DNA of 18,958 bases. Origin: JBFMAE01 sp040756085. GTDB taxonomy: Bacteria; Desulfobacterota; BSN033; UBA1163. The position numbers and the translations under genes are program-made. The notes below the pieces were generated by a model. The model was not told the DNA's origin. It made no database searches and saw nothing but the letters and a program-made list of their open reading frames with translations. Each line of letters opens with the position of its first letter. Positions within the stretch are counted from its first letter, which is position 1. This document shows positions 1-7,001 of the stretch, piece by piece. The stretch lies in NCBI GenBank assembly GCA_040756085.1, contig JBFMAE010000203.1, forward strand, positions 1 through 18,958, in the 5' to 3' direction.

Positions 1-119
1 GAATGTACTACCTCTATTTCCAGAACCTCGTTCACCCACGTTCTAACCTGGGTCAAGAAGCTCTCATCTACCTCCTCTTGGGCTACCATTTCAATCTGCG
101 TGCCCATTCGACAACTCAT
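1..119 (-). CDS. Partial hypothetical reading frame, N-terminal part only
   Basis: An ATG on the minus strand at 119 opens a frame that stays open for 39 codons to the window edge. The residues are acidic and probably helical (for example VAQEEVDESFLTQVRTW). A TAG lies directly before the ATG, so the frame cannot extend upstream, and no clear Shine-Dalgarno sequence is visible. It lies about 100 bases downstream of the tRNA gene on the same strand. I do not recognise the family. The opposite strand is also open here (1-159), so a chance frame cannot be excluded. Confidence 0.3.
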   Translation of the reverse strand, partial: MSCRMGTQIEMVAQEEVDESFLTQVRTWVNEVLEIEVVH

Positions 120-216
120 CTACTTGGCTGTTAAAAAGGCCGTTGATGGCTTACAGTGACAGTATTTTCGAGGTTTTGGAAGGAAGATATAAGCTATTGA
201 AATAATTAAATGTGAT

Positions 217-293
217 TGGTGGCGGTGCAGAGATTTGAACCCCGGACACTGCGGATATGAGCCGCATGCTCTGACCACCTGAGCTACACCGCC
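217..293 (-). tRNA. tRNA-Met (anticodon CAT)
   Basis: The minus strand folds as a 77-nt cloverleaf including an encoded 3' CCA. The 7-bp acceptor stem GGCGGTG/CACCGCC pairs 287-293 with 221-227. The D-arm contains AGCTCAGGTGGTCAGAGC. The anticodon stem TGCGG/CCGCA encloses the loop CTCATAT with anticodon CAT at 257-259, and the T-loop contains GTTCAAATC. The acceptor stem is fully paired at position 1-72, which argues against an initiator tRNA, so elongator Met is the best call. A CAT anticodon could also be tRNA-Ile2 after lysidine modification, which sequence alone does not settle. A sigma-70 promoter lies just upstream. Confidence 0.95.
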
Positions 294-304
294 AACACCG
301 ATAA

Positions 305-332
305 ATTTTAACCAATCTCTCTCAATTGTCAA
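305..332 (-). promoter_or_regulatory. Sigma-70 promoter of the tRNA gene
   Basis: On the minus strand TTGACA (327-332) and TAAAAT (305-310) are separated by 16 bases. Transcription would start about 5 bases before the mature tRNA 5' end. The -35 hexamer matches the consensus perfectly. Confidence 0.7.
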
Positions 333-367
333 TCAAAATATTAAAATATTAAAATTAGAGTAATCCC

Positions 368-622
368 TCAGAAGCTGTGAAAAAATTAGTCTCATAATAA
401 ATTCGGCCTAAAAGGATGGGCCGCTTTCCGAAATTTTAGAATTGCGTCATTACAATTTATAGGCAACATTCTTAGGCAGTAAAGTTACGAAATTAATGTA
501 GTTTTGGCCTCGTCGCTTAACCCTATCCTATAAGGTTTCACTCTAAAGTTTCTCCAATCGACCCATCCTTTTGAGTGAAGACCTATTTTTTTCTCAAATT
601 CTAATTTTTTCACAGCTTCTGA
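368..622. repeat. 255-bp imperfect palindromic element with 22-bp perfect terminal inverted repeats
   Basis: Positions 368-389 are the exact reverse complement of 601-622 (22 of 22; ends TCAGAAGCTG / CAGCTTCTGA). Further nested pairs point the same way: AAAAGGATGGG at 410-420 against 562-572, and TTATAGG at 457-463 against 527-533. The whole element could therefore fold into one long interrupted hairpin with a terminal loop of about 63 bases. It fills most of the 358-base gap between the tRNA and the first regulator gene and has no credible coding frame. No flanking target duplication is seen. It could be a miniature transposable element (MITE-like) or a structured RNA. Confidence 0.75.
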
Positions 623-649
623 CGCAACACGAGATAATTTATTTTTTAG

Positions 650-678
650 TTGAACAAAGTAAGCTTTTATTCTAATAT
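650..678 (+). promoter_or_regulatory. Putative sigma-70 promoter for the kinase/regulator pair
   Basis: TTGAAC (650-655) and TAATAT (673-678) are separated by exactly 17 bases. The predicted start, near 685, leaves only about 5 bases before the ATG at 691, which fits the lack of a Shine-Dalgarno sequence there. AT-rich sequence makes chance matches easy. Confidence 0.45.
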
Positions 679-690
679 TTAATATTGTAT

Positions 691-1785
691 ATGAAAACCA
701 CTGGAAGAAAAATATTAGTCGTTGATGACAATGTAGAATTTGTTGGTTTAATTAGAAATATTTTGGAAAGGAAAAATTTCAGGGTTTCTATCGCCTTGGA
801 TGGGAAAACGGCCATTGAAAAGATATTATCGGATGTTCCCGAACTCATTCTTCTAGATCTGAAATTGCCTGATATCCCAGGCGAGGAGGTATTAAGAAAA
901 ATTAAAGAGATTAACAAAGATATCGCTATCGTCGTTATCACTGGCTATGGAGGAGAACAGGTTGCAGTCGATATGATGAGAAGAGGGGCAATCGATTTCC
1001 TCTCCAAGCCCATCGAGAACGAAGTTCTTCTTACATCCATAAAGAACGCCTTAGAAATTCGGGATGCCCAAATAGAGGATAGACGGTTTGATCGATATCC
1101 CTCCCTCGAAAAGTTCTTCCCATTTCTGGCACATGAGATTAGAAATCCGCTCCACGCAATTTCCGGAGCTCTTGCTATCATTCAAAGGCGATCTGATTTG
1201 AAGGATGATCTGCTTGCTCAATCCATAAAAATTATTAATGAAGAGGTTCTACATTTAAACGATTTTGTGCAGGAATGTCTAAATTTTGTAAGGCCTCCCA
1301 ATATTGTCCGCTTCATTGAAGTGGAAATCAACGAGGTCGTTTCTGTAGTGATCAATATTATTTCACATATATTCGAATCAGAATCTAAAAAAATCAGGAT
1401 CATAACGGATATGGATCCTTATCTTCCAAAGATCTACGCCAATTATGAAGAGATCAAACAGGCCTTTTTGAATATTATGAAAAATGCCTTTGAGGCCATG
1501 CCTGAGGGAGGAGAATTCACCATAAAGGCTCGCCAGAAATCGGATTTACCAAAATACATGGAAATTATTTTTATCGATAATGGAATTGGAATTAAGAAAG
1601 AAAATATGAGGAAGATTTTTGAACCATTTTTTACCACCAAACTCAGGGGAACCGGATTGGGGTTGTCCATCTGCCGAAGAATTATTAACGAACGACATCA
1701 TGGGAAAATTTACATAGAGAGTGAAGAAGAGAAAGGAACAACGATCAAGGTTGAATTACCCATAGGCCAAAGGGTGGGAGATTAG
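691..1785 (+). CDS. Receiver-histidine kinase hybrid, cytoplasmic
   Basis: A 364-residue sensor kinase with a receiver domain at the front. The receiver (about 5-125) has the acidic pair D12-D13, phospho-acceptor D56 (LILLDLKLPD), T84 and K106. The dimerisation/phospho-acceptor domain follows with H148 in FLAHEIRNPL. The ATP-binding domain shows the N box (NIMKNAFEAMPEGG, about 260), DNGIG (about 296), FEPFF and GTGLGLS (about 320). There is no membrane segment or PAS/GAF sensor, so input probably arrives as phosphate on the receiver from another kinase. The ATG at 691 is preferred over TTG at 685. The stop is followed within 3 bases by the next gene, so the two are co-transcribed and the likely output is that NtrC-type regulator. 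The specific cue is unknown. Confidence 0.93.
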   Translation: MKTTGRKILVVDDNVEFVGLIRNILERKNFRVSIALDGKTAIEKILSDVPELILLDLKLPDIPGEEVLRKIKEINKDIAIVVITGYGGEQVAVDMMRRGAIDFLSKPIENEVLLTSIKNALEIRDAQIEDRRFDRYPSLEKFFPFLAHEIRNPLHAISGALAIIQRRSDLKDDLLAQSIKIINEEVLHLNDFVQECLNFVRPPNIVRFIEVEINEVVSVVINIISHIFESESKKIRIITDMDPYLPKIYANYEEIKQAFLNIMKNAFEAMPEGGEFTIKARQKSDLPKYMEIIFIDNGIGIKKENMRKIFEPFFTTKLRGTGLGLSICRRIINERHHGKIYIESEEEKGTTIKVELPIGQRVGD

Positions 1786-1788
1786 GTG

Positions 1789-3192
1789 ATGGTGTTTCGT
1801 CCATCCATTTTAGTTGTCGATGATGAACCCAATTCCCTTTTTGGAATCTGTCAGGTTTTAGCCGATGAGGGATTTCAGACCTTTCCAGCTAAAAATGTGA
1901 GAGAGGCGTTAGAAAGGCTGCAAACCGATTCGGTCAATCTTATCATCACAGATGAAAAAATGCCTGACCTGAGTGGAATGGAACTCCTTTTGGAAGTTAA
2001 GAAAACCCATCAGCACATTCCGGTGATACTCATCACGGCTTACGGTTCAGTTTCGATGGCTGTCGAAGCATTAAAAAATGGTGCCTTCTATTTCTTCGAA
2101 AAGCCTATCTTCGATAAGTTGGAAAGGTTTTTTATTATCATCCGGCAGGCCCTCAAAACGCAAGAGATGGAGAAAGAAATCGATTATCTTCGGAAGGAGG
2201 TCACTGAAAAATATTCTTTTCCTAATATCGTCGGCAATCACCCCAAGATGTTGGAGATTTTTGGAATCATTAGTAGGGTTGCAGAGACTGATGCTACGGT
2301 TCTGATACAAGGAGAGAGCGGGACCGGAAAGGGTCTCATCGCAAAGACAATCCATTATAACAGCTTGAGAAAAGAAAAACCTTTAGTTACAGTCAATTGC
2401 GGAGCTTTGACGGAGAGCCTTCTCACCAGTGAACTATTTGGTCATACGAAGGGAGCATTTACAGGTGCTATAAAAGATACCGTCGGTCGTTTCCAAGCGG
2501 CAGATGGAGGGACATTGGTCTTAGATGAAATTGGTGAGGTTCCGATCAATCTTCAAAAGACACTTTTAAGAGTGATCGAGGAAAAGGAGTTCGAGAAGGT
2601 TGGAGAGAGTCGACCAACAAAAGTTGATGTTCGAATCATTTCTACCACCAATCGAAATCTTCAGGAGGAGTTAGCAAAAGGAAATTTCAGAGAAGATCTT
2701 TATTATAGACTAAGTATTGTTCCCATTACAATACCGCCACTTAGAGAGCGCAGTTCAGATATTCCCTTGCTGATCGAATATTTTCTTAAGAAATTCCAGA
2801 AGGAGAAAGTCCCTGTTAGAGTTGAACCAGAAGTAATGGAACAATTGAAAGCTTTTTCTTGGTCCGGAAACGTAAGAGAGTTGGCTAATATTGTTCAACA
2901 GATGATTGTATTCTGTAGAAGAAATACCATTACTATCGATGATCTTCCACCCCATCTTTTTCTCAGGGAGGGAGTGAAACAGAGGAAAGAAGGGGGAAAG
3001 GTCCAATTGATGAAGATGGTTTCTGACCTTGAGAAAAAGTGGATTGTCAACAAGCTGATGGAGGCCGGTTGGAACCAGGAAAAAGCGGCAAAACTTCTTT
3101 GTATCACTCGTAAAATGCTTACCAACCGAATCAACAAGTATAATATCAAATTACAAAAGAATAGATGGTCCAATCCTAAGATTTGGCAGTAA
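1789..3192 (+). CDS. NtrC-family sigma-54-dependent response regulator
   Basis: A 467-residue activator with the standard order receiver, AAA+, Fis-type DNA binding. The receiver has D11-D12, acceptor D55 (LIITDEKMPD), and the conserved Lys in FEKPIF. The AAA+ domain has Walker A GESGTGKG (about 174-181), the sigma-54 contact loop GAFTGA (222-227), Walker B LDE (D246-E247), intact sensor I TTN, and FREDLYYRL with its Arg residues. A Fis-like helix-turn-helix (about 425-460, NQEKAAKLLCITRKML) ends the protein. ATG 1789 is chosen over GTG 1786 because GGTGGGAG lies just upstream. It is translationally coupled to the kinase gene, its likely phosphodonor. The sigma-54 elements downstream, the first overlapping its own stop codon, are candidate targets. 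Confidence 0.95.
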   Translation: MVFRPSILVVDDEPNSLFGICQVLADEGFQTFPAKNVREALERLQTDSVNLIITDEKMPDLSGMELLLEVKKTHQHIPVILITAYGSVSMAVEALKNGAFYFFEKPIFDKLERFFIIIRQALKTQEMEKEIDYLRKEVTEKYSFPNIVGNHPKMLEIFGIISRVAETDATVLIQGESGTGKGLIAKTIHYNSLRKEKPLVTVNCGALTESLLTSELFGHTKGAFTGAIKDTVGRFQAADGGTLVLDEIGEVPINLQKTLLRVIEEKEFEKVGESRPTKVDVRIISTTNRNLQEELAKGNFREDLYYRLSIVPITIPPLRERSSDIPLLIEYFLKKFQKEKVPVRVEPEVMEQLKAFSWSGNVRELANIVQQMIVFCRRNTITIDDLPPHLFLREGVKQRKEGGKVQLMKMVSDLEKKWIVNKLMEAGWNQEKAAKLLCITRKMLTNRINKYNIKLQKNRWSNPKIWQ

Positions 3193-3199
3193 TTTTGCG
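3183..3199 (+). promoter_or_regulatory. Sigma-54 promoter (-24/-12) before the pseudo-receiver/pseudo-GGDEF gene
   Basis: TTGGCAGTAATTTTGCG carries GG at 3185-3186 and GC at 3197-3198, the exact 12-base offset required by sigma-54, with a strong TTGGCA -24 box. It overlaps the last codons of the response-regulator gene. The predicted start, near 3210, is only 2 bases before the ATG at 3212. Confidence 0.7.
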
Positions 3200-3211
3200 T
3201 TAAAAATAATT

Positions 3212-4090
3212 ATGCCTCATAATTGGATTCTCCTAATCGACCCATTTAACAACCTATTAAATGCCTATCGTATGATTTTAGGAGAAGAGGAGTATCTAGT
3301 CGAAACTGCATTAAATTTGGAGGATGCATATCAACTCTTTAACAAAAGGAAATATTCTGTAATCATTACAGAATATTTTCCTCCATTTGAGATGACCGAT
3401 TATATGATCCAATGGCTGAAAAAGAATGTTCCTGAAACTTATATCATTATGGTTACCAACACGACCGTAGATGAGAAAACGTATGAAAAACTTTTTACAT
3501 ATGGTGTAGATGATTTTATTTTAAAGCCCTATTCTCCGGAGAAGATTCTCGTTCATATTAAGAAGGGTATAAAGCAAAAGGATTTAATTCTTAAAAAGCA
3601 AGAACTGGAAAGGCTTAGCCTACTTGAACCAATCACTGAAGATATTCGGGGGGGTGTATTTAACACAATCTTTTTTAAAAGGTGTCTTCGACAAGAGATT
3701 AAGAGGGCAAAGCGTCATCAACACCCATTTTCTCTGTTATTAATAAAAATACCACCCAAGGAGAAAATGGGCGACCGCTTTGACAGTTTTTACATGGAAC
3801 TTGTAAAAATTGTCAAAAGATATACAAGAGAAGAAGATATGGTTGGTAAAAATAATGGGGAGTTAGGGATAATTCTCCCTGAAACAGACCAAATCGGATC
3901 TAAGGCTTTAATCCATAGGCTTTTGAACTTATTTCATACTCATCCCCAATTTAAATCCAACGACGCTTTAAAGCCCTACGTTCAAACCTTATCTTTCCAA
4001 TCCTTTACATACCCAGATCAGTTTGCCATTCCCGAATCCCTAAAGACTGTTTTGGAGGAGTTAGATAAAGAATATCTTTATCATCAATAA
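3212..4090 (+). CDS. Pseudo-receiver fused to a degenerate GGDEF domain
   Basis: A 292-residue protein. Residues 1-125 look like a receiver (ILLID near the N-terminus, MVTN, LKPYSPEKIL with the conserved Lys), but the phospho-acceptor Asp is replaced by Glu (E54 in VIITEYF), and only one of the usual acidic pair remains (D10). The C-terminal part (about 155-290) follows the GGDEF fold (LRQEIKRAKRHQHPFSLLL, then GIILPETD), but the active-site motif reads NNGEL (214-218). Diguanylate cyclase activity is therefore unlikely. A role as a phosphorylation-independent scaffold or binding protein is inference. The N-terminal half is paralogous to the gene at 4471 and the C-terminal half resembles the gene at 8045. 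No Shine-Dalgarno sequence is seen; a sigma-54 promoter sits right before the ATG. Confidence 0.85.
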   Translation: MPHNWILLIDPFNNLLNAYRMILGEEEYLVETALNLEDAYQLFNKRKYSVIITEYFPPFEMTDYMIQWLKKNVPETYIIMVTNTTVDEKTYEKLFTYGVDDFILKPYSPEKILVHIKKGIKQKDLILKKQELERLSLLEPITEDIRGGVFNTIFFKRCLRQEIKRAKRHQHPFSLLLIKIPPKEKMGDRFDSFYMELVKIVKRYTREEDMVGKNNGELGIILPETDQIGSKALIHRLLNLFHTHPQFKSNDALKPYVQTLSFQSFTYPDQFAIPESLKTVLEELDKEYLYHQ

Positions 4091-4170
4091 TCCATCCGCT
4101 TATCCTACCCCTTTAGCTCAACGATAAAACCATATGTTATTATTTAAGCAATTTAACCATCGTTAGCCTT

Positions 4171-4187
4171 TTGGTTCAACAATTGCG
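4171..4187 (+). promoter_or_regulatory. Possible sigma-54 element, upstream copy
   Basis: TTGGTTCAACAATTGCG has GG (4173-4174) and GC (4185-4186) at the exact 12-base offset. It departs from consensus at TTC after GG and at the final G, so it is weaker than the element at 4295. It could be an alternative start or a sigma-54 decoy site. Confidence 0.4.
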
Positions 4188-4294
4188 CCAAAAAGTAAAT
4201 TTTAACAATAATCGAGATTTTTTTGGAAAACTCTCTTTTTAAAATAATTTTATAAAAACAATAGATTAAAAAGAAATAACAGAATATCATCTCT

Positions 4295-4311
4295 TTGGTA
4301 TAGTAATTGCT
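4295..4311 (+). promoter_or_regulatory. Sigma-54 promoter (-24/-12) of the pseudo-receiver/GAF-activator pair
   Basis: TTGGTATAGTAATTGCT has GG at 4297-4298 and GC at 4309-4310, 12 bases apart, with a perfect TTGCT -12 box. The predicted start, near 4322, gives a leader of about 150 bases before the ATG at 4471. Confidence 0.65.
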
Positions 4312-4341
4312 CAGAAAATAGAAAAGAATAGCACGAATGAC

Positions 4342-4427
4342 AGCGAATGACACGAATAGGTTTTATTCGTGAAATTCGTTCGCAGTGATCATTTTCATCA
4401 TTCGTGGGTGCCCTCTGGGCATGATGA
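4342..4427 (+). promoter_or_regulatory. Structured 5' leader with two hairpins
   Basis: CACGAATA (4351-4358) pairs with TATTCGTG (4364-4371) over a 5-base loop, extended outward by GCGAA-type sequence on both sides. A second stem joins TCATCA (4395-4400) to TGATGA (4422-4427), with TGCCC/GGGCA closing a 3-base loop at its tip. Tandem CGAATGACA units precede the first stem. The region lies in the predicted leader of the sigma-54 transcript. It may control translation or be a dispersed repeat; no known riboswitch is recognised. Confidence 0.5.
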
Positions 4428-4470
4428 ATTGCCTATCAAATATTAAAATCAATTTCTTAAAGTTACTCGA

Positions 4471-4920
4471 ATGTCGAAAGAAACGATTCTCATACTGGAT
4501 GAAGATTTTCATACCCAATGGACGTTAAAAACGCTACTGGAAAGCGAAAAATATATTGTCTTGGCTGTTGACACTGTTGAAAGAGCCTTACAAAATTTTA
4601 AAGAATTTGAAGTTTCCGGTCTCATCATCGAGCGTCACATCAATCATAACAATCCTCCTGAAATCATTCGAGAATTAAAAAAGAGTTTTCCAGAACTCTA
4701 TGTCATGATGCTCACTCACGAAAATTTAGGAGAGAAGGAATATAAGAGAATCATAAGTGCTGGTACCGATGATTTATTTCTGAAGCCAATTTCAAGCGAA
4801 AAAATTCTCATCCATCTCAGAAAAGGATTAAAGCAGAGGAAAATATTGCTTCATAAAAAACGTTTAGAACAAAGATTGAATCAGATAAAGATGAATAGCA
4901 ATATTCGAGAGGTCGCTTAG
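4471..4920 (+). CDS. Stand-alone pseudo-receiver protein
   Basis: A 149-residue single receiver-like domain with a charged C-terminal helix. The acidic cluster is kept (D10, E11, D12 in LILDEDF) and so is the Lys in FLKPIS, but the phospho-acceptor position is Glu (E54 in GLIIERH), so ordinary Asp phosphorylation is not possible. Glu there can mimic the phosphorylated state, so constitutive activity is plausible but inferred. The run EKILIHLRKGLKQRKI is close to EKILVHIKKGIKQKDL in the gene at 3212, so the two are paralogues. It has no output domain and precedes the GAF-AAA+-Fis activator by 68 bases, so it may act on that protein. It is probably transcribed from the sigma-54 promoter at 4295. 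No good Shine-Dalgarno sequence is seen. Confidence 0.85.
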   Translation: MSKETILILDEDFHTQWTLKTLLESEKYIVLAVDTVERALQNFKEFEVSGLIIERHINHNNPPEIIRELKKSFPELYVMMLTHENLGEKEYKRIISAGTDDLFLKPISSEKILIHLRKGLKQRKILLHKKRLEQRLNQIKMNSNIREVA

Positions 4921-4988
4921 GGGGAAGATGATTTATCCACCAATAAGTTATTGATCTAAGAGAGGGAATGAACCCTTGGAGTACGAAA

Positions 4989-6677
4989 ATGGAAGCGAGA
5001 GAAATATTAAAGAAATTAGATAGTCCTTCTGATATCATCTACCCATTTGATAAGGAGAGCAAGGCATTTGCGCTTTTTCAGAAGATTAAAGGAGCCATGC
5101 TTAATGTGCCAGATTTAGACGAAACCTGCAAGGCTATTTTGGATGCGGTAATGGATGAAATAGATGCTGAAAACTGTTCCCTGATGTTGAAGGACCCGAT
5201 CTCTGGTAATTTGACCGTCCGTGCAGCCCGCGGGAAGAATGAAAAAAAGAGTGTCTATTATCCAGACCGATCAGGCAATGGGAAACGATTTAAATCAGGA
5301 GAAGGGGTTGCGGGTTGGGTCCTAAGAGAGGGACAAGCAATCATGCTGAATGATGTCAATAAGGAACCTCGTTTTGTAAAAGTAGCGGGGTTAAATAATA
5401 GGGTCAACTCCCTCATCTGTTTTCCAATACGAGAAAAAGATCAGGTCGTCGGGGTCTTCAACCTCAGTCATTCTCAGAAAGGAGCTTTTAATGAAGGAGA
5501 TAAGTTGGCTCTATCCTATATTTCCAACCAGGTTGGGGCTGCTCTGACCTCCGCCCGTTTCTTCTTGGAAATCAAAGAAATAAACAGGTTGATGAAGGAT
5601 TCCAGGAACGTTTTTTCTAAAGAGAAAGTGGTTCCGATCTCCCCTCCTTCACCTTCCACTTTTGTTGAGGTGGGTGAGGTGACTAAAGAGGAGGGGATTT
5701 TTATTTACGCCAGTGACAAGATGCATCGGATTAAAGAAATTATTGATCAGATAGCCAATACGGACGTCACGGTGCTAATCCAGGGGGAGAGCGGGGTGGG
5801 TAAGGAGGTGGTTGCCCGCTCGATCCACCTAAATTCATTTCGTTGCGAAAAACCCTTTGTTAAGGTGAATTGTGCTGCTCTCCCTCAAGAACTTCTGGAG
5901 AGTGAGCTTTTCGGTTATGAAAAGGGTGCTTTTACAGGGGCCTATCGTCAGAAACCAGGAAAATTTGAACTGGCCAACGGTGGGACCGTCCTTTTAGACG
6001 AGATTTCAGAAATGAGTCTTTCCCTCCAGGGTAAACTTCTCCAAGTCCTTCAAGACAGGGAGTTTTCGAGATTAGGAGGCAAAAAGGATATCCGAGTAGA
6101 TGTGCGAGTATTAGTAGCGACCAATAAAAATATTGAAGAAGCGGTCAGGAGCGGTCGATTCCGTGAAGATCTTTATTACCGTCTGAATGTCGTCAATATT
6201 ACCATCCCTCCATTGAGGGAGAGGAGAGAGGAGATTCCTATCTTTGTTGAGTATTTCTTAGAAAAATTTGGAAAGAAATATAATAAAAAGGTAAAACCCT
6301 TACCCGAACAGATGATGAAGGTTTTCCTTCAGCATCATTGGTTCGGAAATGTACGGGAATTGGAGAACGTGATCCAGCGACTTGTCGTCCTGGGAAACGA
6401 AAAAGCGATTATCGAAGAATTGGCTCCAGAGATGGAGCAAGATTCTCATTCAGAAAAAAAGAAAATGGCTCTAAGTAAAAAAATCTGGCCTTCTTTGAAA
6501 GATATTCATCGGGAGGCCATTAAACAGGCGGAGTCTGAGATTATCCTAAAGGCATTAGAGATGACGAACTGGAACCGTAAGAAAGCAGCCCATCTATTGA
6601 ATATTAGCTATAAAGCCCTCCTTTATAAAATTAAAGAATGTGGCCTAAATAAACGATTTATTCCCCAAGCATCATAA
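4989..6677 (+). CDS. GAF-AAA+-Fis sigma-54-dependent transcriptional activator
   Basis: A 562-residue enhancer-binding protein. A GAF domain (about 22-195, with FKSGEGVAGWVLREG and VGVFNLSHS) forms the sensor module and probably binds a small ligand. The AAA+ domain has Walker A GESGVGKE (about 265-272), GAFTGA (about 312-317), intact Walker B LLDE (about 335), sensor I ATN and FREDLYYRLN. A Fis-type helix-turn-helix (NRKKAAHLLNISYKALLYKI) ends the protein. ATG 4989 is chosen because GGAG lies 8 bases upstream; the in-frame ATG at 4968 has a purine run directly abutting it, which is too close. The architecture matches the NorR/NifA style, but the ligand cannot be named. It follows the pseudo-receiver as a two-gene unit, with a probable terminator after it. 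Its AAA+ and Fis parts are clearly paralogous to the gene at 7002. Confidence 0.94.
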   Translation: MEAREILKKLDSPSDIIYPFDKESKAFALFQKIKGAMLNVPDLDETCKAILDAVMDEIDAENCSLMLKDPISGNLTVRAARGKNEKKSVYYPDRSGNGKRFKSGEGVAGWVLREGQAIMLNDVNKEPRFVKVAGLNNRVNSLICFPIREKDQVVGVFNLSHSQKGAFNEGDKLALSYISNQVGAALTSARFFLEIKEINRLMKDSRNVFSKEKVVPISPPSPSTFVEVGEVTKEEGIFIYASDKMHRIKEIIDQIANTDVTVLIQGESGVGKEVVARSIHLNSFRCEKPFVKVNCAALPQELLESELFGYEKGAFTGAYRQKPGKFELANGGTVLLDEISEMSLSLQGKLLQVLQDREFSRLGGKKDIRVDVRVLVATNKNIEEAVRSGRFREDLYYRLNVVNITIPPLRERREEIPIFVEYFLEKFGKKYNKKVKPLPEQMMKVFLQHHWFGNVRELENVIQRLVVLGNEKAIIEELAPEMEQDSHSEKKKMALSKKIWPSLKDIHREAIKQAESEIILKALEMTNWNRKKAAHLLNISYKALLYKIKECGLNKRFIPQAS

Positions 6678-6720
6678 ATTTTAATCCATATTTCGAGTTT
6701 TGCGGGAATAGACGAGTGAC

Positions 6721-6766
6721 AAATCGTAGGGGATTATTATTCCTTAAGAAACGATTTTCTTTTTTT
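6721..6766 (+). terminator. Probable Rho-independent terminator
   Basis: AAATCGT (6721-6727) pairs with ACGATTT (6751-6757). An inner stem AGGGGA/TTCCTT with two G-T wobbles lies inside it, and the T-rich run TTTTCTTTTTTT follows. It stands 44 bases after the stop of the GAF-type activator. Confidence 0.5.
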
Positions 6767-6969
6767 GTTGAATGAATTTGAAAAAAGGGAATCAAATTCA
6801 TAATTTTTTTTAAAAATTGAGTAAAGTTGAAATGATTTACCACTTTTTCCTATTTTTATACCACTATTTCCCCTGCTTTTTAAAAGGTTTAAAAAATATT
6901 TGCAAATAGAGTTAAGGGAAATTCATTTAATTTCACTCGATTGTTCAATAGGCAATAAATTATCCCTAA

Positions 6970-6986
6970 TTGGCATAAAGATTGCT
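6970..6986 (+). promoter_or_regulatory. Sigma-54 promoter (-24/-12), near-consensus
   Basis: TTGGCATAAAGATTGCT matches the family consensus at all key bases, with GG at 6972-6973 and GC at 6984-6985. The start would be near 6997, five bases before the ATG at 7002. It is the best promoter seen ahead of the PspF-like gene, the pseudo-GGDEF gene and the exopolysaccharide genes, which follow with short gaps up to 10530. Confidence 0.8.
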
Positions 6987-7001
6987 GATTCTCTGGCTGT
7001 T

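Larger units (their letters stand above)
4091..4470. other. 380-base intergenic control region
   Basis: This AT-rich gap has no credible coding frame. It contains two sigma-54-like elements (4171-4187 and 4295-4311) and, after the second, a leader of about 150 bases with two strong hairpins. AACGAT and ATCGTT near 4124 and 4157 form a weak inverted pair upstream of the first element that could be an activator site; this is only a suggestion. No terminator is evident after the gene ending at 4090. Confidence 0.6.
6678..7001. other. 324-base intergenic region with terminator and sigma-54 promoter
   Basis: The first part holds a hairpin followed by a T-run, the last 32 bases hold a sigma-54 promoter. 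The stretch between is very AT-rich with no gene. A TTG-initiated extension of the downstream gene from 6900 is possible but its residues match nothing in the paralogue. Confidence 0.6.

Noticed and set aside
1..159. Plus-strand open frame to a TGA at 157-159
   Set aside because: It lies antisense to the more protein-like minus frame and is Ser/Thr-rich without any recognised motif.
120..332. 70-residue minus-strand open frame across the tRNA
   Set aside because: It reads straight through the cloverleaf and the tRNA promoter; the tRNA explains the conserved sequence.
4416..4433. Sigma-54-like GGGCATGATGAATTGC near the start of the pseudo-receiver gene
   Set aside because: The GG to GC offset is 13 rather than 12, which sigma-54 does not normally tolerate.
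6900..7001. TTG-initiated extension of the PspF-like gene
   Set aside because: The added 34 residues match nothing in the paralogue, overlap a near-perfect sigma-54 promoter, and would destroy the PspF numbering obtained from ATG 7002.
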